A DNA stretch of 64,000 nucleotides, taken from CAKKQX01 sp046313915 (GTDB taxonomy: Bacteria; Pseudomonadota; Gammaproteobacteria; Burkholderiales; SG8-41). The notes under the pieces were generated by a model. That model did no database searches, was not told the origin of the DNA, and saw only the letters and a list, made by a program, of their open reading frames with translations. This document shows positions 7,085 to 15,178 of this stretch, piece after piece. Where the stretch lies: positions 1 through 64,000 of the forward strand of contig JBKBXX010000002.1 in assembly GCA_046313915.1 (NCBI GenBank), written 5' to 3'. The position numbers were made by a program, and so were the translations under genes. The first letter of the stretch is position 1. The number at the start of each line of letters is the position of its first letter.

Positions 7085-9664
7085 TCAGATCACGACGTTC
7101 ACTAGCCGGCCGGGCACGACCACCACTTTTTTCACCTGCTGGCCGGCGATGAATTTCCGTATCTCGGCATCCGCGAGCACCAGTTGTTCGACCGCCGCGC
7201 GGTCGGCTTCGCGCGGCACGCGCACGCCGCCGCGTTTCTTGCCGTTCACCTGCACCACGAGCTCGATCTCGTCTTTCTGGAGCGCGGCCTCATCGGCTTC
7301 CGGCCAGGAAGCGGCGAGGATGTCTTCGCCGTAGCCGAGCTCGCGCCACAGCTGGTGCGAGATGTGCGGCGTGATCGGCGACAGCAGGCGCAGCAGGATC
7401 GACAACCCTTCCCGGGCAAGCTCGTCTTTTGCGTTGTCCAGCCGTTCCAGCACGTTCAGTATCTTCATCGCCGCCGAAGCCACGGTGTTGAACTGATGGC
7501 GGGCCATGTCGTAGTTCGCCTGCCTGAGCACCGCGTGAATTTCGAAACGCGCGGCTTGCCGCACCTCGGCGGCGATCGCGGCGCCGCCACCCTCGCCGGA
7601 TCTCGCACCGTAATTCCACAGCCTGCGCAGAAACCGCGCCGCGCCTTCGACGCCGGCGTCGTTCCATTCCAGCGTCTGCTCCGGCGGCGCCGTGAACATC
7701 ATGAAAAAGCGCGCGATGTCGGCGCCGTATTCGTCGATCAGTGCCTGGGGATCGACGCCGTTGTTTTTCGATTTCGACATGGTGCCGATGCCGCCGGACT
7801 CGACCGGCAGCCCGTCGGCCTTGAGCACGGCGCCGATGCGGTTGCCCTGGTCGTCGAAGCGCAGTTCGACATCGGCGGGATTGAAATAGACGATGCGGCC
7901 GCTGTCGGTCTTGCGGAAGAAGATTTCGTTCAGCACCATGCCCTGGGTCAGCAAGTTGGCGAACGGCTCGTCGTATTTGACGAGGCCGAGATCGCGCATC
8001 ACCTTGGTCCAGAAGCGCGAATAGAGCAGGTGCAGAATGGCGTGCTCGATGCCGCCGATGTACTGGTCGACCGGCATCCAGTAGGCGGTGCGCTCGTCGA
8101 CCATCGCACGGTCGTTGTCGGGACACGCGTAGCGCGCGTAATACCACGACGAATCGACGAAGGTGTCCATGGTGTCGGTTTCGCGCCGCGCCGGCCCGCC
8201 GCAGCGGGGGCAGCGGCAATCGACGAAATCGGGGCGTTTGGCGAGCGGATTGCCGGTGCCGTCGGGAACGCAGTCCTCGGGCAGCACCACCGGCAGCTGG
8301 TCGTCGGGCACCGGCACGTCGCCGCAGGTTTTGCAGTGGATGATGGGGATGGGACAGCCCCAGTAGCGCTGGCGCGAGATGCCCCAGTCGCGCAGCCGGT
8401 ACAGCACCTGTTTTTCGCCCAGACCCCGGGTCTGGAGATCGGCGGCGATGGCGTCCACTGCCGCTTGATGGCCGAGGCCGTCGTATTTGCCGGAGTTGAT
8501 GCACACACCGCTCTTGCTTTCGTACCACGGCTGCCAGCGATCGGTGGTGAAGGCGTCGGCGGAAGCGACGCCGATGACCTGTCTGATGGGCAAGCCGTGC
8601 AGCTTCGCGAAATGGAAATCCCTTTCGTCATGGGCGGGCACACCCATCACGGCACCTTCGCCGTAACCCATCAGCACGTAGTTGCCGACCCACACTTCGA
8701 TTTTTTGCCCGGTGAGCGGATGAACGACGAACAGGCCGGTCGGCATGCCTTTCTTTTCCATGGTTGCCAGATCGGCTTCCATGACGCTGCCGCGTTTGCA
8801 TTCCTCGATGAAAGCGGTGAGCGCGGGGTTGCCGCGGGCGGCGCGGGCGGCGAGCGGGTGCTCGGCGGCGACCGCGACGAAAGTGACCCCCATGATGGTG
8901 TCGGCGCGGGTGGTGAACACCCACAACTTTTCCTGTTTTCCGTCCAGTTCGTATGGGAAGGCGAAGCGCACGCCGTAGCTTTTGCCGATCCAGTTGGCCT
9001 GCATGGCTTTCACGCGCTCGGGCCAGCCGGGAAGCTGGTCGAGCGCGGCGAGCAGCTCGTCGGCGTAGCGCGTGATCGCCATGTAATACATCGGGATTTC
9101 GCGTTTTTCGACCACGGCGCCGGTGCGCCAGCCGCGGCCGTCGATCACCTGCTCGTTGGCAAGCACGGTCTGGTCGACCGGATCCCAGTTCACGGTGCCG
9201 GTTTTCTTGTAGACCAGCCCTTTTTCCAGCATGCGCAGGAACAGCCACTGGTTCCAGCGGTAGTATTCGGGCCTGCAGGTGGCGATTTCGCGGCTCCAGT
9301 CGATGGCGAAACCCAGCGACTTCAGCTGCTTTTTCATGTAGGCGATGTTGTCGTAGGTCCACTTCGCCGGCGGCACGCCATTGGCCATCGCGGCGTTTTC
9401 GGCCGGCAGGCCGAAAGCGTCCCAGCCCATCGGCTGCAGTACGTTGTAGCCTTTCATGCGGTGGTAGCGGGCGAGCACGTCACCGATGGTGTAGTTGCGG
9501 ACGTGGCCCATGTGCAGCTTGCCCGAAGGATAGGGGAACATCGACAGGCAGTAATACTTGGGCTTGTCGCTGGTCTCGACGGCGCGGAACGCATTCTTCG
9601 TTTCCCAGTATTTCTGGGCTTCGCGCTCGATTGCGTGCGGGTTGTATTTTTGCTGCATGGGCAA
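7085..9664 (-). CDS. leuS: leucyl-tRNA synthetase
   Basis: This class I synthetase of 859 aa charges tRNA-Leu. The HIGH-type motif HMGH is at residues 51-54 within FPYPSGKLHMGHVRNY. The editing domain has the T-rich region (VFTTRADTIMGVTF). A zinc-type CRCPRCGG insert precedes the catalytic second half, and the KMSKS signature appears as TMSKSKNNG near residue 625. The anticodon-binding domain ends with QVNGKKRGGVRVPR. It is the first gene of the leuS-lptE-holA-proA run, diverging from uvrD. Confidence 0.98.
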   Translation of the reverse strand: MPMQQKYNPHAIEREAQKYWETKNAFRAVETSDKPKYYCLSMFPYPSGKLHMGHVRNYTIGDVLARYHRMKGYNVLQPMGWDAFGLPAENAAMANGVPPAKWTYDNIAYMKKQLKSLGFAIDWSREIATCRPEYYRWNQWLFLRMLEKGLVYKKTGTVNWDPVDQTVLANEQVIDGRGWRTGAVVEKREIPMYYMAITRYADELLAALDQLPGWPERVKAMQANWIGKSYGVRFAFPYELDGKQEKLWVFTTRADTIMGVTFVAVAAEHPLAARAARGNPALTAFIEECKRGSVMEADLATMEKKGMPTGLFVVHPLTGQKIEVWVGNYVLMGYGEGAVMGVPAHDERDFHFAKLHGLPIRQVIGVASADAFTTDRWQPWYESKSGVCINSGKYDGLGHQAAVDAIAADLQTRGLGEKQVLYRLRDWGISRQRYWGCPIPIIHCKTCGDVPVPDDQLPVVLPEDCVPDGTGNPLAKRPDFVDCRCPRCGGPARRETDTMDTFVDSSWYYARYACPDNDRAMVDERTAYWMPVDQYIGGIEHAILHLLYSRFWTKVMRDLGLVKYDEPFANLLTQGMVLNEIFFRKTDSGRIVYFNPADVELRFDDQGNRIGAVLKADGLPVESGGIGTMSKSKNNGVDPQALIDEYGADIARFFMMFTAPPEQTLEWNDAGVEGAARFLRRLWNYGARSGEGGGAAIAAEVRQAARFEIHAVLRQANYDMARHQFNTVASAAMKILNVLERLDNAKDELAREGLSILLRLLSPITPHISHQLWRELGYGEDILAASWPEADEAALQKDEIELVVQVNGKKRGGVRVPREADRAAVEQLVLADAEIRKFIAGQQVKKVVVVPGRLVNVVI

Positions 9665-9682
9665 ACTGCGGGGAAAGCCCAG

Positions 9683-9688
9683 ATTATA
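9683..9688 (-). promoter_or_regulatory. leuS: putative -10 box for leuS
   Basis: On the minus strand the sequence GGGTATAATC provides a perfect TATAAT 19 bp before the leuS ATG, in otherwise GC-rich DNA. No good -35 hexamer stands 16-18 bp upstream, so this is a -10-only prediction. Confidence 0.35.
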
Positions 9689-9761
9689 CCCGCATCGCCG
9701 CCGGGTGGTCCGCCTCGCCGGCCGCCGGCGGTTTGCGGCAGACGTCGCGTGCCGGCTGCTT

Positions 9762-9767
9762 TATAAT
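9762..9767 (+). promoter_or_regulatory. uvrD: putative -10 box for uvrD
   Basis: A perfect TATAAT stands 26 bp before the uvrD ATG, divergent from the leuS -10 candidate. The -35 region is poor, and the nearest TTGCGG gives a 23-bp spacer. Confidence 0.35.
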
Positions 9768-9793
9768 CGCCACGAATCACCGCGCAACTTTGC

Positions 9794-11989
9794 ATGTCTT
9801 CAGATTTTCTTTCCGGACTCAACGAACAACAGCTGGCAGCCGTCACGCTGCCGCACCAGTCCGCGCTGGTTCTCGCCGGCGCCGGCAGCGGCAAAACGCG
9901 TGTGCTGACCACGCGCATCGCCTGGCTGATCCGCACCGGGCAGGTGAGTCCGCAGGGACTGATCGCGGTCACTTTCACCAACAAGGCGGCGAAGGAAATG
10001 CTCGCGCGCATCTCCGCCATGCTGCCGGTCAACACGCGCGGCATGTGGGTCGGCACCTTCCACGGCCTGTGCAACCGGATGCTGCGCGCACATCATCGCG
10101 AAGCCGGGCTGCCGCAACTCTTTCAGATTCTCGACAGCCAGGACCAGCTCGCGTTCATCAAGCGGCTGATGAAAAACCTCAATATCGACGACGAGCGCTA
10201 TCCGCCGCGCCAGGCGCAGTGGTTCATCGCCGCCGGCAAGGAGCAGGGCCGGCGCGCACAGCAGGTCGAGCCCCACGACGAGTTTTCGCGCCGCATGCGC
10301 GATTTTTACGCCGCCTACGACGAACAGTGCCAGCGCGAGGGCGTAGTCGATTTTGCCGAGCTGCTGCTGCGCTCGTACGAGCTGCTCGCGCGCAACGAAG
10401 CGCTGCGCGAGCATTACCAGAAGCGTTTCCGCCATATCCTGGTCGACGAGTTCCAGGACACCAACCGTCTGCAGTACCGCTGGCTGCAGCTGCTGGCAGG
10501 CGCGGACAACGCGATTTTCGCCGTCGGCGACGACGATCAGAGCATCTACGCTTTTCGCGGCGCCGACAGCGCCAACATGCAGGACCTGCAGCGCGATTTC
10601 CGTATCGAAAAGGTCATCAAGCTCGAGCAGAACTACCGTTCGCACGGCCATATCCTCGATGCCGCCAATGCGCTGATCCGCCATAACCGCAGGCGTCTGG
10701 GCAAGAACCTGTGGACGTCCGAAGGCAAGGGCGAGCCGCTGCGGGTCTATGAAGCGGCGACCGATTTCGAGGAGGCGGCTTTCATCGTCGAAGAGGTGAA
10801 AGCGCTGCGCGCCGGCGGCGTGGCGCTCACTGATATCGCGGTGCTGTATCGCTCCAACGCGCAGTCGCGCGTGCTCGAGCATGCGCTGTTCAACGCTGCG
10901 CTGCCGTATCGCGTCTACGGCGGGCTGCGCTTTTTCGAACGTCAGGAAATCAAGCACGCGCTGGCCTACCTGCGGCTTGCCGCGAACCACGACGACGACA
11001 GCGCGCTGCTGCGGGTCATCAACTTTCCGGCGCGCGGCATCGGCAGCCGCAGCCTCGAACAGCTGCAGGCTCTCGCGCGCGAGCGCGGCATCAGCCTGTG
11101 GGCGGCGGCGTGCGCCAATACGCTGGGGGGCAAGGCTGCGGCCAGCATCAGCGCCTTCATCAGACTGATCGAGGCGATGCGCGACGCCACGGCGGGGCTG
11201 CCGCTGCCGGAGATCGTCGAGCACGTGATGGATGCGAGCGGCCTCAGGGCGCACTACCGGGCGGAGAAGGAAGGCGCCGACCGTCTGGAAAACCTCGCGG
11301 AGCTGATCAACGCCGCGGCGGCCTTCGTTGCCGAACGCGACATCCAGCCGGCGGGAGAGGGCGTGCAGATCGACGAACCCGATGAGCTCACCGCCTTTCT
11401 GGCGCACGCGGCGCTCGAAGCCGGCGAGCACCAGGCCGGCGCGGGCAGCGATGCGCTACAGCTGATGACCGTGCATTCGGCCAAAGGGCTGGAATTCCAC
11501 ACCGTTTTCGTCAGCGGGCTGGAGGAGGGATTGTTTCCGCACGAGAACAGCCTCACTGAGGCCGACGGCGTGGAAGAAGAGCGGCGGCTGATGTACGTCG
11601 CGCTCACACGCGCGCGGCGCAGGCTCTATCTGTCGCTCGCGCAAAACCGCATGCTGCATGGCCAGACCCGCTACAACATCGCTTCGCGCTTTCTGCGCGA
11701 AATTCCGGAAAATCTCCTGCAACGCATCGGCGCAGGATTCGGGGGCCGGCGCCCGGAGTTCGAAGCGCAAAATTCGGGCGCTGCCGCTGTGCACGGCCGC
11801 GCCATGACGCCGAATTCCGATTCCGCCATTGCCTGGCGCATCGGCCAGAGCGTTGCGCATCCCATATTCGGCAGCGGCGTGATCGTCGACGTCGAAGGCA
11901 GAGGAGCAGAAGCGCGCGTGCAGGTGAATTTCCGCAACGGTGGCCTGAAGTGGTTGATGCTCGAGTATGCGAAACTCGCGCCGGCATGA
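9794..11989 (+). CDS. uvrD: UvrD/Rep-type superfamily 1 DNA helicase
   Basis: The 731-aa product is a 3'-5' helicase for nucleotide excision and mismatch repair. Helicase motifs run in order: Q-motif LNEQQLAAVT, Walker A AGAGSGKT near residue 33, TFTNKAAKEM, Walker B DEFQDTN near 218, GDDDQSIYAFRGA, QNYRS, and TVHSAKGLEFHTVFV with ALTRARRRLYLS towards the end. The C-terminus carries the UvrD-type tail GQSVAHPIFGSGVI...VNFRNGGLKWLMLEYAKL, which separates UvrD from Rep. Read alone on the plus strand. Confidence 0.95.
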   Translation: MSSDFLSGLNEQQLAAVTLPHQSALVLAGAGSGKTRVLTTRIAWLIRTGQVSPQGLIAVTFTNKAAKEMLARISAMLPVNTRGMWVGTFHGLCNRMLRAHHREAGLPQLFQILDSQDQLAFIKRLMKNLNIDDERYPPRQAQWFIAAGKEQGRRAQQVEPHDEFSRRMRDFYAAYDEQCQREGVVDFAELLLRSYELLARNEALREHYQKRFRHILVDEFQDTNRLQYRWLQLLAGADNAIFAVGDDDQSIYAFRGADSANMQDLQRDFRIEKVIKLEQNYRSHGHILDAANALIRHNRRRLGKNLWTSEGKGEPLRVYEAATDFEEAAFIVEEVKALRAGGVALTDIAVLYRSNAQSRVLEHALFNAALPYRVYGGLRFFERQEIKHALAYLRLAANHDDDSALLRVINFPARGIGSRSLEQLQALARERGISLWAAACANTLGGKAAASISAFIRLIEAMRDATAGLPLPEIVEHVMDASGLRAHYRAEKEGADRLENLAELINAAAAFVAERDIQPAGEGVQIDEPDELTAFLAHAALEAGEHQAGAGSDALQLMTVHSAKGLEFHTVFVSGLEEGLFPHENSLTEADGVEEERRLMYVALTRARRRLYLSLAQNRMLHGQTRYNIASRFLREIPENLLQRIGAGFGGRRPEFEAQNSGAAAVHGRAMTPNSDSAIAWRIGQSVAHPIFGSGVIVDVEGRGAEARVQVNFRNGGLKWLMLEYAKLAPA

Positions 11990-12059
11990 GGTCAATTTTT
12001 CCCTGCTCCGCTGACATGGAATCCGCAGGCTGCGGCCGCGGCGCCTCGCCTGTCGTCCA

Positions 12060-12833
12060 CTACTGCGACGACAGGCTGCGGCTGGCTGCGGCGTCGCCGG
12101 CGCGAAACAGATCCTTGTAGCTGGTGTAAATGGTCGGGATCAGTACCGGGGCCATGAGCCACAGGCTGAGGTCGATCTGGCCCGTTGCCAGTCCCACGGG
12201 CGTGGCGACGATCAGGGCGAGCAGGATGAACAGCCCGTAAACCGTGAACGGCAGGGCGTTTTTCCAGCACGCCCAGAAGCTGTAGAGCATCGCCTGCGGC
12301 GGCCTCATGTCGTCGAAGTAGACCAGCAGCGGCGCAAACCATAGTGCCATCATCAGCGGCAGCGACAGCAGTGCACCCACGCCGGCCGCGAGCGTCGCCT
12401 GCGAGATCGCCTGTTGCACGGACTGCACGGCTTCCGCAGGAATCGAGGTCTTGCCGGCATATTTCATCATCGTCGTCATGGCATCGCCGCCTATCGCCAT
12501 GATGACCATCGCGATCAGCAGGTTGCCGACCAGCGAGACGCCGCCGATCGTGATCAGCGGCGCGGTGTTTTTGCGAAAGCCGCTCAGCAGATGCCCGAAC
12601 AGGAACGTTTCGCCGCGCTCGAGCGCCCTGCAGCCTTCCATCATGCCCGCCAGGAAGACCGGAAGCAGCAGGATCGCGATGAGCCCCAGCAGCGGCAGGC
12701 GCATCAGCAGCTTGAGCGCGATGAAAAAGCCGAAGGCCAGCACCACCCACATGACCGGGCTCTTGAGGAACAACGTGAATCCTTCGACGATCCATCGCCA
12801 GCCCCTTCCCGTTCCGACAACGCGTACTTCCAT
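12060..12833 (-). CDS. BPSS1780-family integral membrane protein
   Basis: The start is set at the ATG in 12831-12833 (MEVRVVGTGRGWRWIVEGF). Upstream in-frame codons read Arg-rich antisense of thrB and are not credible. The 257-aa product has about five or six hydrophobic helices (VMWVVLAFGFFIALKLL, LLGLIAILLLPVFLAGMM, FTVYGLFILLALIVATPVG and others). The opening RxGWxWIVEGFxLF matches the betaproteobacterial BPSS1780 family, which has no known function. It sits 50 bp after thrB on the same strand, the usual neighbour. Confidence 0.8.
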   Translation of the reverse strand: MEVRVVGTGRGWRWIVEGFTLFLKSPVMWVVLAFGFFIALKLLMRLPLLGLIAILLLPVFLAGMMEGCRALERGETFLFGHLLSGFRKNTAPLITIGGVSLVGNLLIAMVIMAIGGDAMTTMMKYAGKTSIPAEAVQSVQQAISQATLAAGVGALLSLPLMMALWFAPLLVYFDDMRPPQAMLYSFWACWKNALPFTVYGLFILLALIVATPVGLATGQIDLSLWLMAPVLIPTIYTSYKDLFRAGDAAASRSLSSQ

Positions 12834-12883
12834 AGCGGCCGTTTCCCCCGTTGGTTTGCAGGCTGCGCCGCCCGCTGCGCCAA

Positions 12884-13834
12884 TTATGGCACGAGTGGCG
12901 GCAGATCGTGTTCGTGCGCGATATGCTGCTCGAGTATCCGGCGGAAGTGGGCGGGATCCTTGGCGTGGGTCAGCTCGCCGGGGCGCGGCAGGTGCAGGTC
13001 GTAGAGGCGGGAAACCCAGAAGCGCAGCGCCGCCGCCCGCAGCATCACCGGCCAGGCGCCGCGCTCGAGCGCCGTGAAGGGGCGCAGCGCGCGATAGGCG
13101 GCGAGCAGGGCCGCACTGCGCGCGGCGTCGAGCACGCCGGCCGGGTCCACGCACCAGTCGTTGACCGTGATCGCGACGTCGTAGAGCAGGGCGTCGGTGC
13201 AGGCAAAATAGAAATCGATGATGCCGGAGATAATACCGTTTTCAAACAGCACGTTATCGCGGAACAGATCGGCGTGGATCACGCCTCGCGGCAAGTCCGA
13301 GAAACGATAGAGCGACTGGAAACGCACTTCCTCGCGCAACAAGGCGGCTTCGTCCGCCGCCATGAAGGGCACGATTTCGGGCATCACCGCTTTCCACCAG
13401 CGCGGGCCGCGCGGATTGTCCATGGTCCGCGGATAGGACTGGCCGGCCAGATGCATTCTGGCGAGCATGGCGCCCACCTCGCTGCAGTGCGCGAGACCCG
13501 GCGCCTCGACATCCTTGCCGGCGAGAAAACTCACCAGACTCGCCGGTTTGCCTTTCAATTCGCCGAGCAGCGCATTGGCGCGGCTGGGGACCGGCCTGGG
13601 GCACGGAATGCCGCGTGCCGCAAGATGGGCCATCAGATCGAGGTAGAACGGCAGCTCGTGGGCCTGCAGTTTCTCGAACAGCGTGAGGACGAAGCGGCCT
13701 TGCGTGGTGGTGACGAAGTAGTTGGTGTTTTCGATGCCGGCGGAGATGCCCTGGAGATCGACCAGGGTGCCGACCGCGTAGTTTTGGAGCCAGGCGCCGA
13801 GCTCTTCGGGCGTAACGGTGGTGTAGACCGACAT
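12884..13834 (-). CDS. thrB: homoserine kinase, choline-kinase-like (ThrB2 type)
   Basis: The product is 316 aa and begins MSVYTTVTPEELGAWL. It belongs to the APH/choline-kinase fold used by betaproteobacteria for homoserine phosphorylation in threonine synthesis, not the GHMP-type ThrB of enterics. The catalytic loop is GVIHADLFRDNVLF, and the metal-binding aspartate is in ISGIIDFYFACTD. It is followed by the BPSS1780-family gene and preceded by the DUF2782 gene and polA, the standard arrangement in this class. Confidence 0.94.
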   Translation of the reverse strand: MSVYTTVTPEELGAWLQNYAVGTLVDLQGISAGIENTNYFVTTTQGRFVLTLFEKLQAHELPFYLDLMAHLAARGIPCPRPVPSRANALLGELKGKPASLVSFLAGKDVEAPGLAHCSEVGAMLARMHLAGQSYPRTMDNPRGPRWWKAVMPEIVPFMAADEAALLREEVRFQSLYRFSDLPRGVIHADLFRDNVLFENGIISGIIDFYFACTDALLYDVAITVNDWCVDPAGVLDAARSAALLAAYRALRPFTALERGAWPVMLRAAALRFWVSRLYDLHLPRPGELTHAKDPAHFRRILEQHIAHEHDLPPLVP

Positions 13835-13837
13835 GCT

Positions 13838-13915
13838 TCAGGGTAAATGTGAATGGTAAACGGTAAATCGTGAAACCGACGGGGGTTCCCTATTCCCCAT
13901 TCCCTATTCACGGCC
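13838..13915. repeat. low-complexity intergenic repeat
   Basis: The gap between thrB and the DUF2782 gene holds short iterated units: GGTAAACGGTAAATCGTGAAA on one side and CCCTATTCCCCATTCCCTAT on the other. They resemble the dispersed GTGAAA elements elsewhere in the window but do not form a perfect inverted repeat. Confidence 0.35.
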
Positions 13916-13916
13916 G

Positions 13917-14255
13917 TCAGAATTGGTGGATCACCCACATCGGCGGACGGATACCGGTATCGTGGCTGTCCTGGCGCGTGAACTTGCCGTCGCCGCGTTC
14001 ATCGATCAGAAAATACGGTGTTCCCGAAGGCGGGGTGACCTTGATCATGTAGAGCTTGCCGCCGATGCGGTATTCCTCGACGGTGTCGGTGCCGCGCTTG
14101 ATGATCGTCACCTGCGGCTCGAGCGCGGAGTCGAGCTCGAAGCCCGGCGGAGGTGGCGGCGGTTCGGGCACCGGCTGCAGTTGCGGTTGCGGCTGGCTCT
14201 GGGCGGCGAGCGGCAGCGCGAGGCACAGCAGGACGGCGGCGAGCAATGAACGCAT
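13917..14255 (-). CDS. DUF2782 family secreted protein, 112 aa
   Basis: A signal peptide (MRSLLAAVLLCLALPLAAQ) is followed by a Pro/Gln-rich linker with a run of seven prolines. A conserved globular part then reads VTIIKRGTDTVEEYRIGGKLYMIKVTP and GTPYFLIDERGDG. This is the DUF2782 pattern of betaproteobacteria, nearly always encoded next to polA and thrB as here. The protein is periplasmic by prediction and its function is unknown. Confidence 0.85.
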   Translation of the reverse strand: MRSLLAAVLLCLALPLAAQSQPQPQLQPVPEPPPPPPGFELDSALEPQVTIIKRGTDTVEEYRIGGKLYMIKVTPPSGTPYFLIDERGDGKFTRQDSHDTGIRPPMWVIHQF

Positions 14256-14322
14256 GGGCGTATCCTTGTTTACGAGGCGCTATTATGGGCTTGCGGCGGT
14301 TTTTTTTGAAGCGCAGGGCTTT

Positions 14323-15051
14323 TTACAGGTTGAGCAGGATTTCGCGCTCGGCGGCGGAGGGCTCGAAACCGCGTTTTTCATAGTAGGCGAAAATGGCGTC
14401 GACCACGCCTTGCGGCTCGTCTATGACCTGGACCAGATTCACGTCGGCGGCGTCTATCATGCCTTCGGCGACCAGCGTGGTGCGGAACCAGTCGAGCAGG
14501 CCGCTCCAGAACGGCGCGTGCACCAGGATGATCGGCATTTTGCGCGTCTTGCCGGTTTGCACCAGCGTCAATGCTTCCGAGATTTCATCGAGCGTGCCGA
14601 AACCTCCCGGCATCACGACGTAGGCCGTGGCGAACTTGACGAACATCACCTTGCGCGCGAAAAAATGCCGGAAAGTCTGGCTCACGTCCTGGTAGGGATT
14701 GGCGCGCTGCTCGTGCGGCAGCTGGATGTTGAGGCCGACGCTCGGTGATTTGCCGTGATAGGCGCCTTTGTTGGCCGCTTCCATGATGCCCGGGCCGCCG
14801 CCCGAGATCACGCTGAAACCGGCGTCCGACAGGCGTCTCGCGATCTGCTCGGCCAGAGCGTAGTAGGGATGCGTGGCGGGAATGCGCGAGCTGCCGAAAA
14901 TGCTGACCGCGGGGCGGATCGCGCTCAGGCGTTCGGTGGCTTCGACAAATTCTGACATAATGCCGAACACCCGCCACGATTCGGCCGCCGACCAGGTTTT
15001 TTCGGCGAGTTCGGCAGACGGCGGGGATATGAGTTTTTCTTTCAGGCCCAT
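14323..15051 (-). CDS. LOG-family (TIGR00730) nucleotide 5'-monophosphate phosphoribohydrolase-like protein
   Basis: The 242-aa Rossmann-fold protein carries the LOG signatures SGGGPGIMEAANKGA and MPGGFGTLDEISE, the active-site motif PGGxGTxxE. Family members hydrolyse cytokinin riboside or other nucleoside monophosphates to free base and ribose phosphate. They were long misannotated as lysine decarboxylases. Substrate here is unproven. It is divergent from polA, with an inverted-repeat element in the gap. Confidence 0.9.
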   Translation of the reverse strand: MGLKEKLISPPSAELAEKTWSAAESWRVFGIMSEFVEATERLSAIRPAVSIFGSSRIPATHPYYALAEQIARRLSDAGFSVISGGGPGIMEAANKGAYHGKSPSVGLNIQLPHEQRANPYQDVSQTFRHFFARKVMFVKFATAYVVMPGGFGTLDEISEALTLVQTGKTRKMPIILVHAPFWSGLLDWFRTTLVAEGMIDAADVNLVQVIDEPQGVVDAIFAYYEKRGFEPSAAEREILLNL

Positions 15052-15064
15052 GAGAGAAGAATTC

Positions 15065-15169
15065 CGTGAGAAGTGAAACGTGAAACGTGAGAGGCGGACA
15101 TTGCGCGGCGCGGCGGCAATTCGTGTCCTGTAAAACCCGGCGTTTCACGTTTCACGTTTTACCTTTCAC
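15065..15169. repeat. inverted-repeat element, GTGAAACGTGAAACG family
   Basis: Arm 1 (15065-15091) reads AGTGAAACGTGAAACGTGAG and arm 2 (15141-15169) reads CGTTTCACGTTTCACG followed by TTTTACCTTTCAC. They are complementary over about 16 bp and enclose a roughly 50-bp GC-rich centre. The element fills the divergent gap between the LOG gene and polA, ending 10 bp before the polA ATG, so it may affect polA transcription or translation. Confidence 0.6.
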
Positions 15170-15178
15170 CGCTTTGCA

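Noticed and set aside
9800..11431. 543-codon open frame antisense to uvrD
   Set aside because: The sense strand has all helicase motifs; the antisense product matches nothing I know and has shadow composition.
12834..13154. N-terminal extension of the BPSS1780-family protein by about 107 residues
   Set aside because: The extension is the Arg/Ala-rich antisense of thrB; the family starts at the ATG in 12831-12833.
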